Notes: generated by a model not told the origin, from the letters alone. A stretch of 64,000 bases of DNA from Ramlibacter cellulosilyticus (GCF_014297465.1 NZ_JACORT010000002.1:186001-250000); one strand, 5' to 3'. Counted from the stretch's first letter, positions 46,441-55,232 are shown. Translations and numbers: made by a program.

Positions 46441-48426
46441 TCAACCTTTGAGCAGGATCTCTTCGGCGAGCGCCAGGGGTTCGGGCCGGCCGGAAAGCAC
46501 CAGAGTATCCCCGTCTTCCAGCACCGGGTCCGTGCCAGGATCGACGGTGCGGCCGGTCACGCGCCGCAGCGCGACGACGCGCACGCCTTCACGGTCCAGC
46601 CGCAGCTGGCTCAGCGCGCGGCCGAGCGCGCCGGCGGCCATGGGCAAGGTCACGGTGGCCAGGCGCTCCTGCTCCACCTCCTGCGAGGTGCTGTCGTCGG
46701 CGCCGTGGAAGTAGCCGCGCAGCAGGTTGTAGCGCGCGTCGCGCTGGTCCTGCACGATGCGGATCACCCGCCGCATCGGCACGCCCACCAGCGCCAGCGC
46801 ATGGCTCGCGAGCATCAGCGAGCTTTCCAGCGTCTCGGGCACGACCTCGGTGGCGCCCGCCCGCTGCAGGCGCTCCAGGTCGAAGTCGTCCTGCGTGCGC
46901 ACGATCACGGGCACGTTCGGCGCATGCGACCGTGCGCTGGCCAGCACCTTCAGCGCGCCGGGCACGTCGAGGTAGGTGATCACCAGCGCCGACGCGCGCG
47001 CGAGGCCGGCGGCGATCAGCGCCTGCAGCCGCGCCGCGTCGCCGAACACCACCGAGTCGCCGGCGGCCGCGGCCTGCCGCACGCGGTCCGGGTCCAGGTC
47101 CAGCGCCATGTAGGGGATGCCTTCCTGCTCCAGCATGCGCGCCAGGTTCTGCCCGCAGCGGCCGTAGCCGCAGATGATCACGTGCTTGTTGGCGTTGATG
47201 GACTTGCGCGCGATGGTGGTCATCTGCAGCGACTGCAGCAGCCATTCGTTGGCCACCAGCTTCATCACGACGCGGTTGCTCCACTGGATGATGAAGGGCG
47301 TGGCGATCATGGAGATCACCATGCTCGCGAGGACCGGGTGGATCAGCCGGTCGGCGACGAGGCCGTTGTTGCGCGCGAGCGCCAGCAGCACGAAGCCGAA
47401 CTCGCCCGCCTGCGCCAGGTAGAGCCCCGTGCGCAGCGACACGCCCATGGACGCCCCGTACGCGCGCGCGAGCGCCGTCACCAGCAGCAGCTTGAACAGC
47501 ACCGGCCCCGTGACCAGCAGCAGCACCAGGCTCCAGCGCTCCGCCACCGGCCGCCAGTCCAGCAGCATGCCGATGGTGATGAAGAAGAGCCCCAGCAGCA
47601 CGTCGTGGAAGGGGCGGATGTCCGCTTCCACCTGGTGCTTGTATTCGGTCTCGGAGATCAGGATGCCGGCAATGAAGGCACCCAGCGCCAGCGACAGCCC
47701 CGCCAGTTCCGTGAGCCACGCGAGGCCCAGCGTCACCAGCAGCAGGTTCAGCACGAAGAGTTCGTCGCTCTTGCGCCGCGCCACCAGCGTGAGCCACCAG
47801 CGCATCAGGCGCTGGCCGCCCGCCAGCAGCAGCGCGATCAGCGCGGCGGCCTTGAGGGCGGCGATGCCCATCTCGCGCAGCAGCACCTCGGGCGGGCTGC
47901 CCAGGGCGGGGATCAGCACCAGCAGCGGCACCACGGCGAGGTCCTGGAACAGCAGCACGCCCATCACGCGCTTGCCGTGCTCCGACTCCAGCTCCAGCCG
48001 GTCGGACATCATCTTCACGACGATGGCCGTGGAGCTCATGGCCAGCGCCCCCGAAAGCGCGACGGCGCTCTGCCAGGACATCCGCCAGAACTGCGGCAGC
48101 ACCCAGGCCAGCGCCACGCTGCCGCCGACGCCGACCAGCATCGTCAGGCCCACCTGCGACAGGCCGAGCCCGAACACGTGCGTGCGCATCGCGCGCAGCT
48201 TGGCCAGGTTGAACTCCAGGCCGATCACGAACATCAGGAAGACCACGCCGAACTCGCCGAGGTGGCGCACGCTGTCGGAGTCTTCGGCGACGGCCAGCGC
48301 GTTCGGCCCGATCACCACGCCGACGACCAGGTAGCCCAGCATCGGCGGCAGGCGCAGCGACCGGCACAAGACCACGCCCAGGACGGCAGCCAGCAGGTAT
48401 AGCAGGGTCAGCTCGAGCGAGGTCAT
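46441..48426 (-). CDS. Kef-type K+/H+ antiporter with TrkA N and C domains
   Basis: 661 residues. About 12 membrane helices of a CPA2 Na+/H+ exchanger in residues 1-390 ([50 protein letters not shown]). The RCK/TrkA-N domain with [22 protein letters not shown] binds NAD(H) (about 411-530), and a TrkA-C domain follows near 580-655. It resembles KefB/KefC and YbaL. It exports potassium, probably for pH or electrophile stress. No KefF/KefG-like ancillary gene is adjacent. Divergent from kdsD over 46 bp. Confidence 0.93.
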   Translation of the reverse strand: MTSLELTLLYLLAAVLGVVLCRSLRLPPMLGYLVVGVVIGPNALAVAEDSDSVRHLGEFGVVFLMFVIGLEFNLAKLRAMRTHVFGLGLSQVGLTMLVGVGGSVALAWVLPQFWRMSWQSAVALSGALAMSSTAIVVKMMSDRLELESEHGKRVMGVLLFQDLAVVPLLVLIPALGSPPEVLLREMGIAALKAAALIALLLAGGQRLMRWWLTLVARRKSDELFVLNLLLVTLGLAWLTELAGLSLALGAFIAGILISETEYKHQVEADIRPFHDVLLGLFFITIGMLLDWRPVAERWSLVLLLVTGPVLFKLLLVTALARAYGASMGVSLRTGLYLAQAGEFGFVLLALARNNGLVADRLIHPVLASMVISMIATPFIIQWSNRVVMKLVANEWLLQSLQMTTIARKSINANKHVIICGYGRCGQNLARMLEQEGIPYMALDLDPDRVRQAAAAGDSVVFGDAARLQALIAAGLARASALVITYLDVPGALKVLASARSHAPNVPVIVRTQDDFDLERLQRAGATEVVPETLESSLMLASHALALVGVPMRRVIRIVQDQRDARYNLLRGYFHGADDSTSQEVEQERLATVTLPMAAGALGRALSQLRLDREGVRVVALRRVTGRTVDPGTDPVLEDGDTLVLSGRPEPLALAEEILLKG

Positions 48427-48472
48427 TCCCCCCGATGCTATCCGCCGCGGGCCCGCCCCTTAAAATCGGCGG

Positions 48473-49492
48473 ATGACTGCTGCTTCCACGCCGGCTGCGG
48501 GTTCCGCTGCGCCCGGGCCTTTCGACGGCGCGCGCGCGATCCGGCTGGCGCGGGAGACCTTCGACATCGAGGCGGCCGCCGTCCTCGGCCTGAAGGACCG
48601 CGTCGGCCCGTCCTTCGCGCAGGCCGTGCAGGCCATGCTGGGCATCCGCGGCCGCGTGGTCGTGATGGGCATGGGCAAGAGCGGCCACGTCGGTCGCAAG
48701 ATCGCCGCCACCCTGGCCTCCACCGGCACGCCGGCCATGTTCGTGCACCCGGCCGAGGCGAGCCACGGCGACCTGGGGATGATCAAGCCCATCGACCTGG
48801 TGCTGGCCATCTCCAACGGCGGCGAAAGCGACGAGATCACGGTGATCCTGCCGGTGCTCAAGCGCCTGGGCGTCCCCACGGTGGCCATGACCGGCAACGG
48901 CAAGTCCACCCTCGCCCGCCATGCCGACATCGTGCTGGACAGCGGCGTCGAGAAAGAGGCCTGCCCGCTGAACCTCGCGCCCACTGCAAGCACGACTGCG
49001 CAGCTCGCGCTCGGCGACGCGCTGGCCGTGGCCTTGCTGGATGCGCGCGGCTTCCAGGCCGAGGACTTCGCGCGCTCGCACCCGGGCGGCGCGCTGGGGC
49101 GCAAGCTGCTCACCCATCTCTCCGACGTGATGCGCAGCGGCGAGGGCGTGCCGCGCGTCACGGCGGACGCGAACTTCACGACGCTGATGCGCGAAATGAG
49201 CGCGAAAGGCCTCGGTGCCTCCGCCGTCGTGGACGGCGAAGGCCGGCCGATCGGCATCTTCACCGACGGCGACCTGCGCCGCCTGATCGAGAAAGGCGTG
49301 GACCTGCGCCCCGTGCGCGCGAGCGAGGTGATGCATCCCGGCCCGCGCACCATCCGGTCCGACGCCCTCGCCGCCGAGGCGGCGCAGCTGATGGAGCAGT
49401 TCCGCATCACGAGCGTCCTGGTGGTCGATGCCGACGGCCGCCTCGTGGGCGCCGTGAACTCCAACGACCTGATGCGGGCCAAGGTCATCTGA
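48473..49492 (+). CDS. kdsD: Arabinose-5-phosphate isomerase
   Basis: 339 residues; KpsF/GutQ family. N-terminal SIS domain with VVMGMGKSGHVGRKIAATLASTGTPAMFVHPAEASHGDLG, AISNGGES and EKEACPLNLAPTAST; C-terminal CBS pair (from VMRSGEGVPRV). It converts ribulose-5-phosphate to arabinose-5-phosphate, the first step to KDO in LPS. The KDO-8-P phosphatase gene kdsC follows after 4 bp and lptC next, so this is an LPS operon. Confidence 0.95.
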   Translation: MTAASTPAAGSAAPGPFDGARAIRLARETFDIEAAAVLGLKDRVGPSFAQAVQAMLGIRGRVVVMGMGKSGHVGRKIAATLASTGTPAMFVHPAEASHGDLGMIKPIDLVLAISNGGESDEITVILPVLKRLGVPTVAMTGNGKSTLARHADIVLDSGVEKEACPLNLAPTASTTAQLALGDALAVALLDARGFQAEDFARSHPGGALGRKLLTHLSDVMRSGEGVPRVTADANFTTLMREMSAKGLGASAVVDGEGRPIGIFTDGDLRRLIEKGVDLRPVRASEVMHPGPRTIRSDALAAEAAQLMEQFRITSVLVVDADGRLVGAVNSNDLMRAKVI

Positions 49493-49496
49493 TCCC

Positions 49497-50045
49497 ATGA
49501 CCCTTCCTCCCGCGCGCGCGTTCGCGCCCGAACTCCTGCTCGCCGCCCAGGGCGTCAAGGTTGCCTTCTTCGACGTCGACGGCGTCATGACCGACGGCGG
49601 CATCCTCTACTCCGACGAAGGCGAAACCCTCAAGCGCTTCCACACGCTCGACGGGCTCGGCCTCAAGCTGCTGCAGCGTGCCGGCATCACGCCGGTGGTC
49701 ATCACCGGCCGCGACTCCAAGCCGCTGCGCAAGCGCCTCGAGGCGCTGGGCGTGGGCGAGGTGCACTACGGCACCGAGGACAAGCGCCCCGCCGCCGAGA
49801 AGACGCTCGCCTCGCTGGGGCTGGACTGGTCCCAGGCCGCGGCCATGGGCGACGACTGGCCCGACCTGCCCGTCATGCGCCGTTGCGCCATCGCGGTGGC
49901 GCCGCCCGACGCGCACGTCGAGGTGCGCCAGTGCGCGCGCTACGTGACCCAGGCCGCGGCCGGCCATGGCGCGGCGCGCGAGTTCTGCGACCTGCTGCTG
50001 GTCGCCTCCGGCCGCTACGCGCAGCTGCTGGAGGCCTACGGGTGA
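49497..50045 (+). CDS. kdsC: 3-deoxy-D-manno-octulosonate-8-phosphate phosphatase
   Basis: 182 residues of a C0-type HAD phosphatase: nucleophile region AFFDVDGVMTDGGILYSDEGE, TGRDSKPLRKRLEALGV, and the metal-binding MGDDWPDLPVM. It dephosphorylates KDO-8-P in LPS synthesis. It overlaps the lptC start by 4 bp (GTGA at 50042-50045). Confidence 0.96.
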   Translation: MTLPPARAFAPELLLAAQGVKVAFFDVDGVMTDGGILYSDEGETLKRFHTLDGLGLKLLQRAGITPVVITGRDSKPLRKRLEALGVGEVHYGTEDKRPAAEKTLASLGLDWSQAAAMGDDWPDLPVMRRCAIAVAPPDAHVEVRQCARYVTQAAAGHGAAREFCDLLLVASGRYAQLLEAYG

Positions 50046-50662
50046 CCACGCTGCGCGGTTTCGGCCGTGCCTGGGACCGGCTCACCATCTACCTGCCCAT
50101 CATCCTGATGGCGCTGCTGGCGCTGGCCACCTACTGGCTGGCCCGCAGCACGCCCACGGGCGGCGGGCCCGGCAGCAGCAGCATCCGCCCGAGCAAGCAC
50201 GAGCCGGACTACTTCCTCAAGAACTTCTCCGTGAAATCCTTCGCGGGCAACGGGCGGCTGAAGACCGAGATCCAGGGCGCGGAGGGCTACCACTATCCCG
50301 ACACGGACACGCTGGAGATCCTGAACCCGCGCATCCGCTCGTACAGCGAAGCGGGCGCGCTGACCGTCGCGACGGCGAAGAAGGCGATCAGCAACGGCGA
50401 CGGCTCGCAGGTGCAGCTGATCGGCGATGCGGTCGTCACGCGCGAGTCCCCCGCCAAAGACCAGCCGAAGCTGGAAGTCAGCGGCGACTTCCTGCACATC
50501 TACGCCGACGAGGAGAAGGTGAAGTCGGACCGCCCCGTCACACTGAAGCGCGGCAACGATGTCTTCCAGGCGGACAACATGGAATACGACAACCTCGATC
50601 GCGTGCTGGAGCTGCGCGGGCGCGTGCGCGGCACGCTGCGTCCACGCGGGACGACCCCCTGA
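50042..50662 (+). CDS. lptC: LPS export ABC transporter periplasmic protein LptC
   Basis: 206 residues, GTG start overlapping kdsC. One N-terminal membrane helix (TIYLPIILMALLALATYWLA), then a beta-jellyroll with the LptC pattern (EPDYFLKNFSVKSFAGNGRLKTEIQGAEGYHYPDTDTLEI). It passes LPS from LptBFG to LptA across the periplasm. lptA and lptB usually follow; here the next gene is an SDR, so those genes are elsewhere. Confidence 0.93.
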   Translation: MTTLRGFGRAWDRLTIYLPIILMALLALATYWLARSTPTGGGPGSSSIRPSKHEPDYFLKNFSVKSFAGNGRLKTEIQGAEGYHYPDTDTLEILNPRIRSYSEAGALTVATAKKAISNGDGSQVQLIGDAVVTRESPAKDQPKLEVSGDFLHIYADEEKVKSDRPVTLKRGNDVFQADNMEYDNLDRVLELRGRVRGTLRPRGTTP

Positions 50663-51438
50663 TGGGACCGCTCGTCTTCATCACCGGCGCATCGAGCGGC
50701 ATCGGCCAGGCGCTCGCCTGGCGCTACTACCAGGCCGGCTGGCGCCTCGCGCTCGTGGCGCGGCGCGCCGCGGAGATGACCGAGTGGGCCGAGGACCGGG
50801 GCCTCACCTTCGGGCGCTGGCAGGTGTACGCCGCCGACGTGGCGGACATCGACAGCATCGCCGCCGCGGCGCACGTCTGCATGGCGCAGCAGGGCGTGCC
50901 GGACGTCGTCATCGCCAACGCCGGCATCAGCATCGGCATGGACACGGCGCAGCGCGAAGACCTGGACGTGATGGCGCGCACTTTCGCCACCAACAACATC
51001 GGCCTGGCGGCGACCTTCCACGCGTTCGTGGAACCGATGCGTGCCCGTGGCAGCGGCGCCCTGGTGGGCATCGCGAGTGTCGCGGGCATCCGCGGCTTGC
51101 CCGGGCACGGCGCCTATTGCTCCAGCAAGGCGGCGGTGATCAGCTACTGCGAGAGCCTGCGCGGCGAGCTGCGCGGCACCGGCGTGAAGGTGGTGACGCT
51201 CGCCCCGGGCTACGTGGACACGCCGCTCACGCGCAAGAACCGGTACGGGATGCCGTTCCTGATGCAGGCCGAGGATTTCGCCGACGCGGCGTATCGCGCG
51301 ATCGCGAAGGGCGTGAGCTATCGCGTGATCCCGTGGCAGATGGGGGTGGTGGCGAAGCTGCTGCGGGCGTTGCCGAATGCGGTGTTCGATCGCTTGCTGG
51401 CGGGGCGGCCGCGCAAGCATCGGGAGGCGGAGCGCTGA
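50662..51438 (+). CDS. Short-chain dehydrogenase/reductase
   Basis: 258 residues, ATG overlapping the lptC stop (TGATG). Classical SDR: TGASSGIG coenzyme motif (residues 8-15), NAG at the middle (VIANAGIS), and the catalytic YCSSK after a serine in GIASVAG. Substrate not known. The placement after lptC suggests it was added to the LPS operon. Its C-terminus is Arg-rich and it ends 22 bp before a repeat. Confidence 0.92.
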   Translation: MGPLVFITGASSGIGQALAWRYYQAGWRLALVARRAAEMTEWAEDRGLTFGRWQVYAADVADIDSIAAAAHVCMAQQGVPDVVIANAGISIGMDTAQREDLDVMARTFATNNIGLAATFHAFVEPMRARGSGALVGIASVAGIRGLPGHGAYCSSKAAVISYCESLRGELRGTGVKVVTLAPGYVDTPLTRKNRYGMPFLMQAEDFADAAYRAIAKGVSYRVIPWQMGVVAKLLRALPNAVFDRLLAGRPRKHREAER

Positions 51439-51459
51439 CGCGCAAACGCCGGCGGGCAC

Positions 51460-51567
51460 CGTAGGCTGGGTTGCACGAAGTGCACCCCAGCATGCGGCGA
51501 ACGCTGGGGTGCCCTGCGGGCAACCCAGCCTACGAAGTCTGCGGGCAACCCGGCCTACGAAGTCCGG
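51460..51567. repeat. Family B palindromic repeat, copy 4, with a partial extra unit
   Basis: CGTAGGCTGGGTTGCACG...CACCCCAGC, then GCTGGGGTGCCC...AACCCAGCCTACG (to 51534) and a second AACCCGGCCTACG unit. It occupies the gap between the converging SDR and RRM genes. Confidence 0.85.
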
Positions 51568-51591
51568 CGGCGTCCGGCACGCAGCAACGAA

Positions 51592-51617
51592 AAAGGCTCC
51601 CGCAGGAGCCTTTTGCC
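51592..51617. terminator. Bidirectional intrinsic terminator
   Basis: AAAGGCTCC-CGCA-GGAGCCTTT (51592-51613) with A-runs before and T-runs after, between the converging SDR and RRM1 genes. Confidence 0.8.
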
Positions 51618-51634
51618 TTCATGGGGACCGGCGA

Positions 51635-52141
51635 TCAGTACCCGCCGCCGCCACCACCATACCCACCGCCGCCGCCGCCCCCCGAGCGGCCACCGCCGCG
51701 CGGGCCGGCGCCGTAGGGGCTGCGGAAGCCGCCGTCCTGGCCGCCACCACCGCCGCCGCCGGAGCGGCCACCGCCACCACCACCGTAGCCGCCGCCACCG
51801 CCGGAGCGGCCACCGCCGCCGCCGCCGTAGCCGCCGCCACCACCGCCGTAGCCGCCACCACCGCCGCCGCCGCCGAAGCCGCGCGGGCGCTGCTCCATCG
51901 GGCGGGCTTCGTTCACGACGACACTGCGGCCGCCCATCGGCTGGCCGTTCATGCCCTGGATCGCCGCCTGCGCTTCCGCGTCGCTGCCCATCTCGACGAA
52001 ACCGAAGCCCTTGGAACGGCCGGTTTCGCGTTCCATCATGACCTTGGCGCTCGTGACCTGGCCGAACTGGCTGAACGCCTGCTCCAGGTCGCTGTCGCGC
52101 ACCTGGTAAGGCAGGTTGCCTACGTACAGTTTATTGCCCAT
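51635..52141 (-). CDS. Glycine-rich RRM RNA-binding protein, paralogue 1
   Basis: 168 residues. One RRM with RNP2 LYVGNLPY and RNP1 SKGFGFVEM, then a Gly-rich tail of about 90 residues with repeated GGGYGGGGGG and RSGGGGG. It probably acts as an RNA chaperone of the cold-shock-like Rbp type. A near-copy lies 248 bp upstream. The codon-rich CCG/CCA runs of the tail produce long false ORFs on the + strand. The 5'-UTR contains an 8-bp inverted repeat that pairs with the Shine-Dalgarno AGGAG. Confidence 0.95.
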   Translation of the reverse strand: MGNKLYVGNLPYQVRDSDLEQAFSQFGQVTSAKVMMERETGRSKGFGFVEMGSDAEAQAAIQGMNGQPMGGRSVVVNEARPMEQRPRGFGGGGGGGGYGGGGGGYGGGGGGRSGGGGGYGGGGGGRSGGGGGGGQDGGFRSPYGAGPRGGGRSGGGGGGGYGGGGGGY

Positions 52142-52145
52142 CGAA

Positions 52146-52191
52146 GGGACTCCTGAAAAAACAATGAAGAACCGCGAGGCGATGGAGTCCC
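52146..52191 (-). promoter_or_regulatory. 5'-UTR hairpin sequestering the RRM1 Shine-Dalgarno
   Basis: On the - strand GGGACTCC (52191-52184) pairs perfectly with GGAGTCCC (52153-52146), loop 30 nt; the 3' arm contains the AGGAG 8 nt before the ATG. Same design as copy 2. Confidence 0.7.
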
Positions 52192-52266
52192 GAAAACACG
52201 TTCAACGAAGCGACGCGAAAGGCACCTGATCACCGCACCAGCGTGTCGGACGGACCACGCTTTTGC

Positions 52267-52272
52267 ATTATG
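52267..52272 (-). promoter_or_regulatory. Candidate -10 box of RRM1
   Basis: CATAAT in CATAATGC on the - strand, 126 bp upstream of the ATG; the same octamer lies before RRM2. Confidence 0.4.
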
Positions 52273-52347
52273 GAGCAGATAGTCCGTACGCTGGCAAGGG
52301 GTACGCCCCCGATGCCGGGCGCGCGCGACGCGCGGCGCGGGCAAGAA

Positions 52348-52370
52348 AAAAGGGCCCGATAGGCCCTTTT
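52348..52370. terminator. Intrinsic terminator of RRM2
   Basis: AAAAGGGCC-CGATA-GGCCCTTTT with flanking A- and T-runs; on the - strand it follows the RRM2 stop by 20 bp. Confidence 0.85.
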
Positions 52371-52389
52371 GCTTCAATTGCTGGCGCAA

Positions 52390-52809
52390 TCAGTAACGGT
52401 CGCGGCCACCGCCACCACCGTAGCCGCCACCGCCGCCGCCGAAACCACGGCCGCCACCGCCACCGCCGCCGCCGTAGCCGCCGCGGTCACCGCCGCCGCC
52501 GCCGAAACCGCGGCCACCGCCACCGCCGCCGCCGCCGAAGCCGCCACCGCCGCTACGGGGTTCCATCGGGCGCGCCTCGTTCACCACGAGGGCGCGGCCG
52601 CCTTGCTGCTGGCCGTTCATGGCCTCGATGGCGGCCTGCGCTTCGGCGGGGCTGCCCATTTCGACGAAGCCGAAACCCTTGGAGCGCCCGGTGTCACGTT
52701 CCATCATGACCTTGGCGCTGTTGACCTGGCCGAACTGGCTGAAAGCCTGCTCGAGGTCGCTGTCGCGGAACGAATAGGGAAGATTCCCCACGTAGAGTTT
52801 GTTGCCCAT
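52390..52809 (-). CDS. Glycine-rich RRM RNA-binding protein, paralogue 2
   Basis: 139 residues from ATG 52809; the in-frame extension to 52860 precedes the ribosome-binding site and is not used. It starts MGNKLYVGNLPYSFRDSDLEQAFSQFG and shares nearly the whole RRM with paralogue 1 (RNP1 SKGFGFVEM), ending in a shorter Gly-rich tail. Tandem duplication of an RNA chaperone gene, each with its own terminator. The 5'-UTR again has a GGACTCC/GGAGTCC stem covering the Shine-Dalgarno. Confidence 0.95.
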   Translation of the reverse strand: MGNKLYVGNLPYSFRDSDLEQAFSQFGQVNSAKVMMERDTGRSKGFGFVEMGSPAEAQAAIEAMNGQQQGGRALVVNEARPMEPRSGGGGFGGGGGGGGRGFGGGGGDRGGYGGGGGGGGRGFGGGGGGYGGGGGRDRY

Positions 52810-52814
52810 TCTCG

Positions 52815-52849
52815 GGACTCCTGAAAAAAACGCACAAGCAGTGGAGTCC
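52815..52849 (-). promoter_or_regulatory. 5'-UTR hairpin sequestering the RRM2 Shine-Dalgarno
   Basis: GGACTCC (52849-52843) pairs with GGAGTCC (52821-52815) on the - strand, loop 21 nt; AGGAG of the 3' arm lies 8 nt before the ATG. Confidence 0.7.
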
Positions 52850-52925
52850 GCAAGACGCAATCAAGACCACGCGAGACAAAGACAAACACCGCATACCTGC
52901 AAGCCCACGGGAGGCTCGCCCCGGC

Positions 52926-52931
52926 ATTATG
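52926..52931 (-). promoter_or_regulatory. Candidate -10 box of RRM2
   Basis: CATAAT on the - strand with GGGACA 17 bp further upstream as a weak -35; it implies a 5'-UTR of roughly 110 nt. Confidence 0.4.
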
Positions 52932-53015
52932 CGCGTGTGCGCGGAACTTGTCCCTCCGGAGTAGCCCGAAGGCCTTGCGGCCGCGCCAGGTGATGGCGCG
53001 GCGCCACGCGCGGTG

Positions 53016-54218
53016 CTACCAGGTCACCTCGCGTTCGGGCGTCGAGCCGATGCGGTGGATGGCGAGGTCCGCCCCGGCGAACTCCTCCTCCGCCGAGAGG
53101 CGCAGGCCCATCGTCGCCTTGATCAGGCCATAGACCACGAAGCCGCTGGCGAGTGCCCACGCCACGCCGATGAGGCTGCCGATCACCTGGGCGAAGAAGC
53201 TCACGCCGCCCAGCCCGCCCAGTGCCTTGCTGCCGAAGATGCCGGCCGCGATGCCGCCCCACAGGCCGCAGAGCCCGTGCAAGGGCCACACGCCCAGCAC
53301 GTCGTCGATCTTCCAGCGGTTCTGGGTCAGCGTGAACATCACCACGAAGATCGCCCCCGCGGCGCCGCCGACGGCCAGCGCTCCGAGCGGGTGCATGAGG
53401 TCGCTGCCCGCGCACACCGCCACGAGGCCGGCCAGCGGCCCGTTGTGCACGAAGCCCGGGTCGTTGCGGCCCAGCAGCAGCGCGGCCAGCGTGCCGCCCA
53501 CCATGGCCATCAGCGAATTCACGGCGACCAGGCCCGACACCTTGTCGATGGTCTGCGCGCTCATCACGTTGAAGCCGAACCAGCCGACGGTGAGCACCCA
53601 CGCACCGAGCGCGAGGAAGGGAATGTTGGACGGCGGGTGCGCGGAGATCGCGCCGTCCTTGCGGTAGCGGTTGCTGCGCGCGCCCAGCAGCAGCACGGCG
53701 GGCAGCGCGAGCCAGCCACCCACGGCGTGGACGACGATGGAGCCCGCGAAGTCGTGGAACTCCTCGCCGGCCAGCGCCTTGATCCAGGCCTGCACGCCGA
53801 AGCGCTGGTTCCAGGCGATGCCTTCGAACACCGGGTACACCAGCCCGACGATCACCGCCGTGGCCAGCAGCTGTGGCCCGAAGCGCGCGCGCTCGGCGAT
53901 GCCGCCCGAGATGATCGCGGGGATGGCCGCCGCGAAGGTCAGCAGGAAGAAGAACTTCACCAGCTCGTAGCCGCTCCTGGCCACCAGCTGGTCGGCGCCC
54001 ACGAGGAAGCTCGTGCCGTACGCCACGCCGTAGCCGACCGCGAAGTACGCGACGGTGGACACCGAGAAGTCGACCAGGATCTTCACGAGCGCGTTCACCT
54101 GGTTCTTCTTGCGCACGGTGCCCAGCTCCAGGAAGGCGAAGCCGGAGTGCATGGCCAGGACGAGGATGGCGCCGAGCAGGATGAACAGGACGTCCGTGCC
54201 CTGTTTGAGTGCTTCCAT
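53016..54218 (-). CDS. amtB: Ammonium transporter
   Basis: 400 residues from ATG 54218 with AAAGGAA upstream; the frame to 54335 lacks a ribosome site. It is an Amt channel with about 11 helices: AMHSGFAFLELGTVRKKN, IISGGIAERARF, the conserved DFAGSIVVHAVGGWLAL, and WFGFNVMSA, with histidines of the pore region (VVHAVGG, LHGLCGLWGG). It imports ammonium. No glnK gene is adjacent. The C-terminus ends ATMGLRLSAEEEFAGADLAIHRIG, the gating tail contacted by PII proteins in related transporters. Confidence 0.94.
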   Translation of the reverse strand: MEALKQGTDVLFILLGAILVLAMHSGFAFLELGTVRKKNQVNALVKILVDFSVSTVAYFAVGYGVAYGTSFLVGADQLVARSGYELVKFFFLLTFAAAIPAIISGGIAERARFGPQLLATAVIVGLVYPVFEGIAWNQRFGVQAWIKALAGEEFHDFAGSIVVHAVGGWLALPAVLLLGARSNRYRKDGAISAHPPSNIPFLALGAWVLTVGWFGFNVMSAQTIDKVSGLVAVNSLMAMVGGTLAALLLGRNDPGFVHNGPLAGLVAVCAGSDLMHPLGALAVGGAAGAIFVVMFTLTQNRWKIDDVLGVWPLHGLCGLWGGIAAGIFGSKALGGLGGVSFFAQVIGSLIGVAWALASGFVVYGLIKATMGLRLSAEEEFAGADLAIHRIGSTPEREVTW

Positions 54219-54330
54219 GGGGTTCCTTTGGGTGGTGATGCTTGTTCGTGGTGCGTTTCGGCCGGTTTTCCGGCTCTCGCACCAAGACGAAGCAATAACC
54301 GCGCCATGCAGGTGCAAATGGCCGCGCAGG

Positions 54331-54336
54331 TACAAT
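54331..54336 (+). promoter_or_regulatory. Candidate -10 box for the riboswitch transcript
   Basis: TACAAT, about 12 bp before the first conserved base of the riboswitch; no good -35. Confidence 0.4.
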
Positions 54337-54343
54337 GCGCGCC

Positions 54344-54524
54344 AGTCATTGGGGAGTAGCCTCCCTCCGAATGCGAGAGGGGCCGGACGTCAACAGACTT
54401 GGGACTTCGCGTCCCATGGCGCCGGCGGATCCACCTGGATCTGGCGAGACCTTTGACCGTGCAGCCTCCGTCCAGGCCGGGGAGGGTGCGCGGTCAAACG
54501 TGTTCTCGTCCGGCCGGAGTTTCC
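54344..54524 (+). promoter_or_regulatory. yybP-ykoY manganese riboswitch
   Basis: The leader of the UPF0016 gene has the landmarks of this aptamer: TTGGGGAGTAGCC at 54349-54361, CGTCAACA near 54390, and GCGAGACCTTTGACC near 54440. The known class senses Mn2+ and turns on exporters of the MntP and UPF0016 types. A stem formed near 54490-54520 (TCCGGCCGGAG) overlaps the ribosome-binding site, so translation control is plausible. It takes up most of the 306-bp gap to amtB; the rest holds the promoters. Confidence 0.8.
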
Positions 54525-55085
54525 ATGGAAGCCTTCCTCGTCTCCACCGGCATCGTCGCCCTCGCCGAAATGGGCGACAAGACGCAGCTGCTCTCGCTCG
54601 TCCTCGCCGCCCGGTTCCGCAAGCCCTGGCCCATCGTGCTGGGCATCTTCGTCGCCACCGCCGTCAACCATGCGCTCGCCGGCGCCGTGGGCAGCTGGGT
54701 CACCGGCGTCCTCGGGCCGGACATGCTGCGCTGGATCTTGGGCGCGTCCTTCATCGCCATGGCGATCTGGATGCTCATCCCCGACAAGATCGACGAGGAC
54801 GAGGCCGGCAAGGGCCCGAAGTTCGGCGTGTTCCTCACGACCGTGGTCGCGTTCTTCCTGGCGGAGATGGGCGACAAGACGCAGGTCGCGACCGTGATGC
54901 TGGCGGCGCAGTTCAATGCGTGGGCGGCGGTCGTGGCCGGCACGACGCTGGGCATGATGATCGCCAACGCGCCGGTGGTGTGGTTCGGCGATGCGATCAC
55001 GCGCAAGGTGCCGATCAAGCTGGTGCACACGATCGGGGCGGTGGTGTTCCTGGGGCTGGGGGTGGTGGCGCTCTGGCCGAAGTGA
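54525..55085 (+). CDS. UPF0016/TMEM165-GDT1 family Mn2+ exporter
   Basis: 186 residues from ATG 54525, with GGAG upstream. Two copies of the ExGDK(T/S) signature, EMGDKTQLLSL and EMGDKTQVATV, in inverted three-helix repeats; about six membrane helices. The family moves Mn2+/Ca2+; bacterial members export manganese (MntX). The preceding manganese riboswitch gives strong context. The longer frame from 54399 lies in the riboswitch and is not coding. Confidence 0.92.
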   Translation: MEAFLVSTGIVALAEMGDKTQLLSLVLAARFRKPWPIVLGIFVATAVNHALAGAVGSWVTGVLGPDMLRWILGASFIAMAIWMLIPDKIDEDEAGKGPKFGVFLTTVVAFFLAEMGDKTQVATVMLAAQFNAWAAVVAGTTLGMMIANAPVVWFGDAITRKVPIKLVHTIGAVVFLGLGVVALWPK

Positions 55086-55092
55086 GGACGAT

Positions 55093-55232
55093 CGGTGGGG
55101 TTCGCTGGCGCTCACCTGCCGGCGGCATTGCCGCCGCCACCCTACGGGCCCGTCGATCGCCGCGGCGTCGCGGCGGACTTGTAGGGTGGCGGCGCGCCAG
55201 CGCCGGACGGTGAGCACATGCGAACCCCACCG
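55093..55232. repeat. Family A palindromic repeat, copy 4
   Basis: CGGTGGGGTTCGCTGGCGCTC ... CGAACCCCACCG with the usual CCACCCTAC/GTAGGGTGG core, 7 bp after the UPF0016 stop. Its right end lies about 10 bp before a TATACT element (55242-55247). Confidence 0.9.

Noticed and set aside
46439..46444. TTG start for apt
   Set aside because: The ATG at 46438 has an AAAGG at proper distance, and TTG starts are rare.
46589..49603. A 1004-codon - strand frame across kef and kdsD
   Set aside because: No motif; both true genes are clear.
51613..52709. His/Arg/Ala-rich + strand frames opposite the RRM genes
   Set aside because: They arise from the Gly-codon runs of the RRM protein tails read on the other strand.
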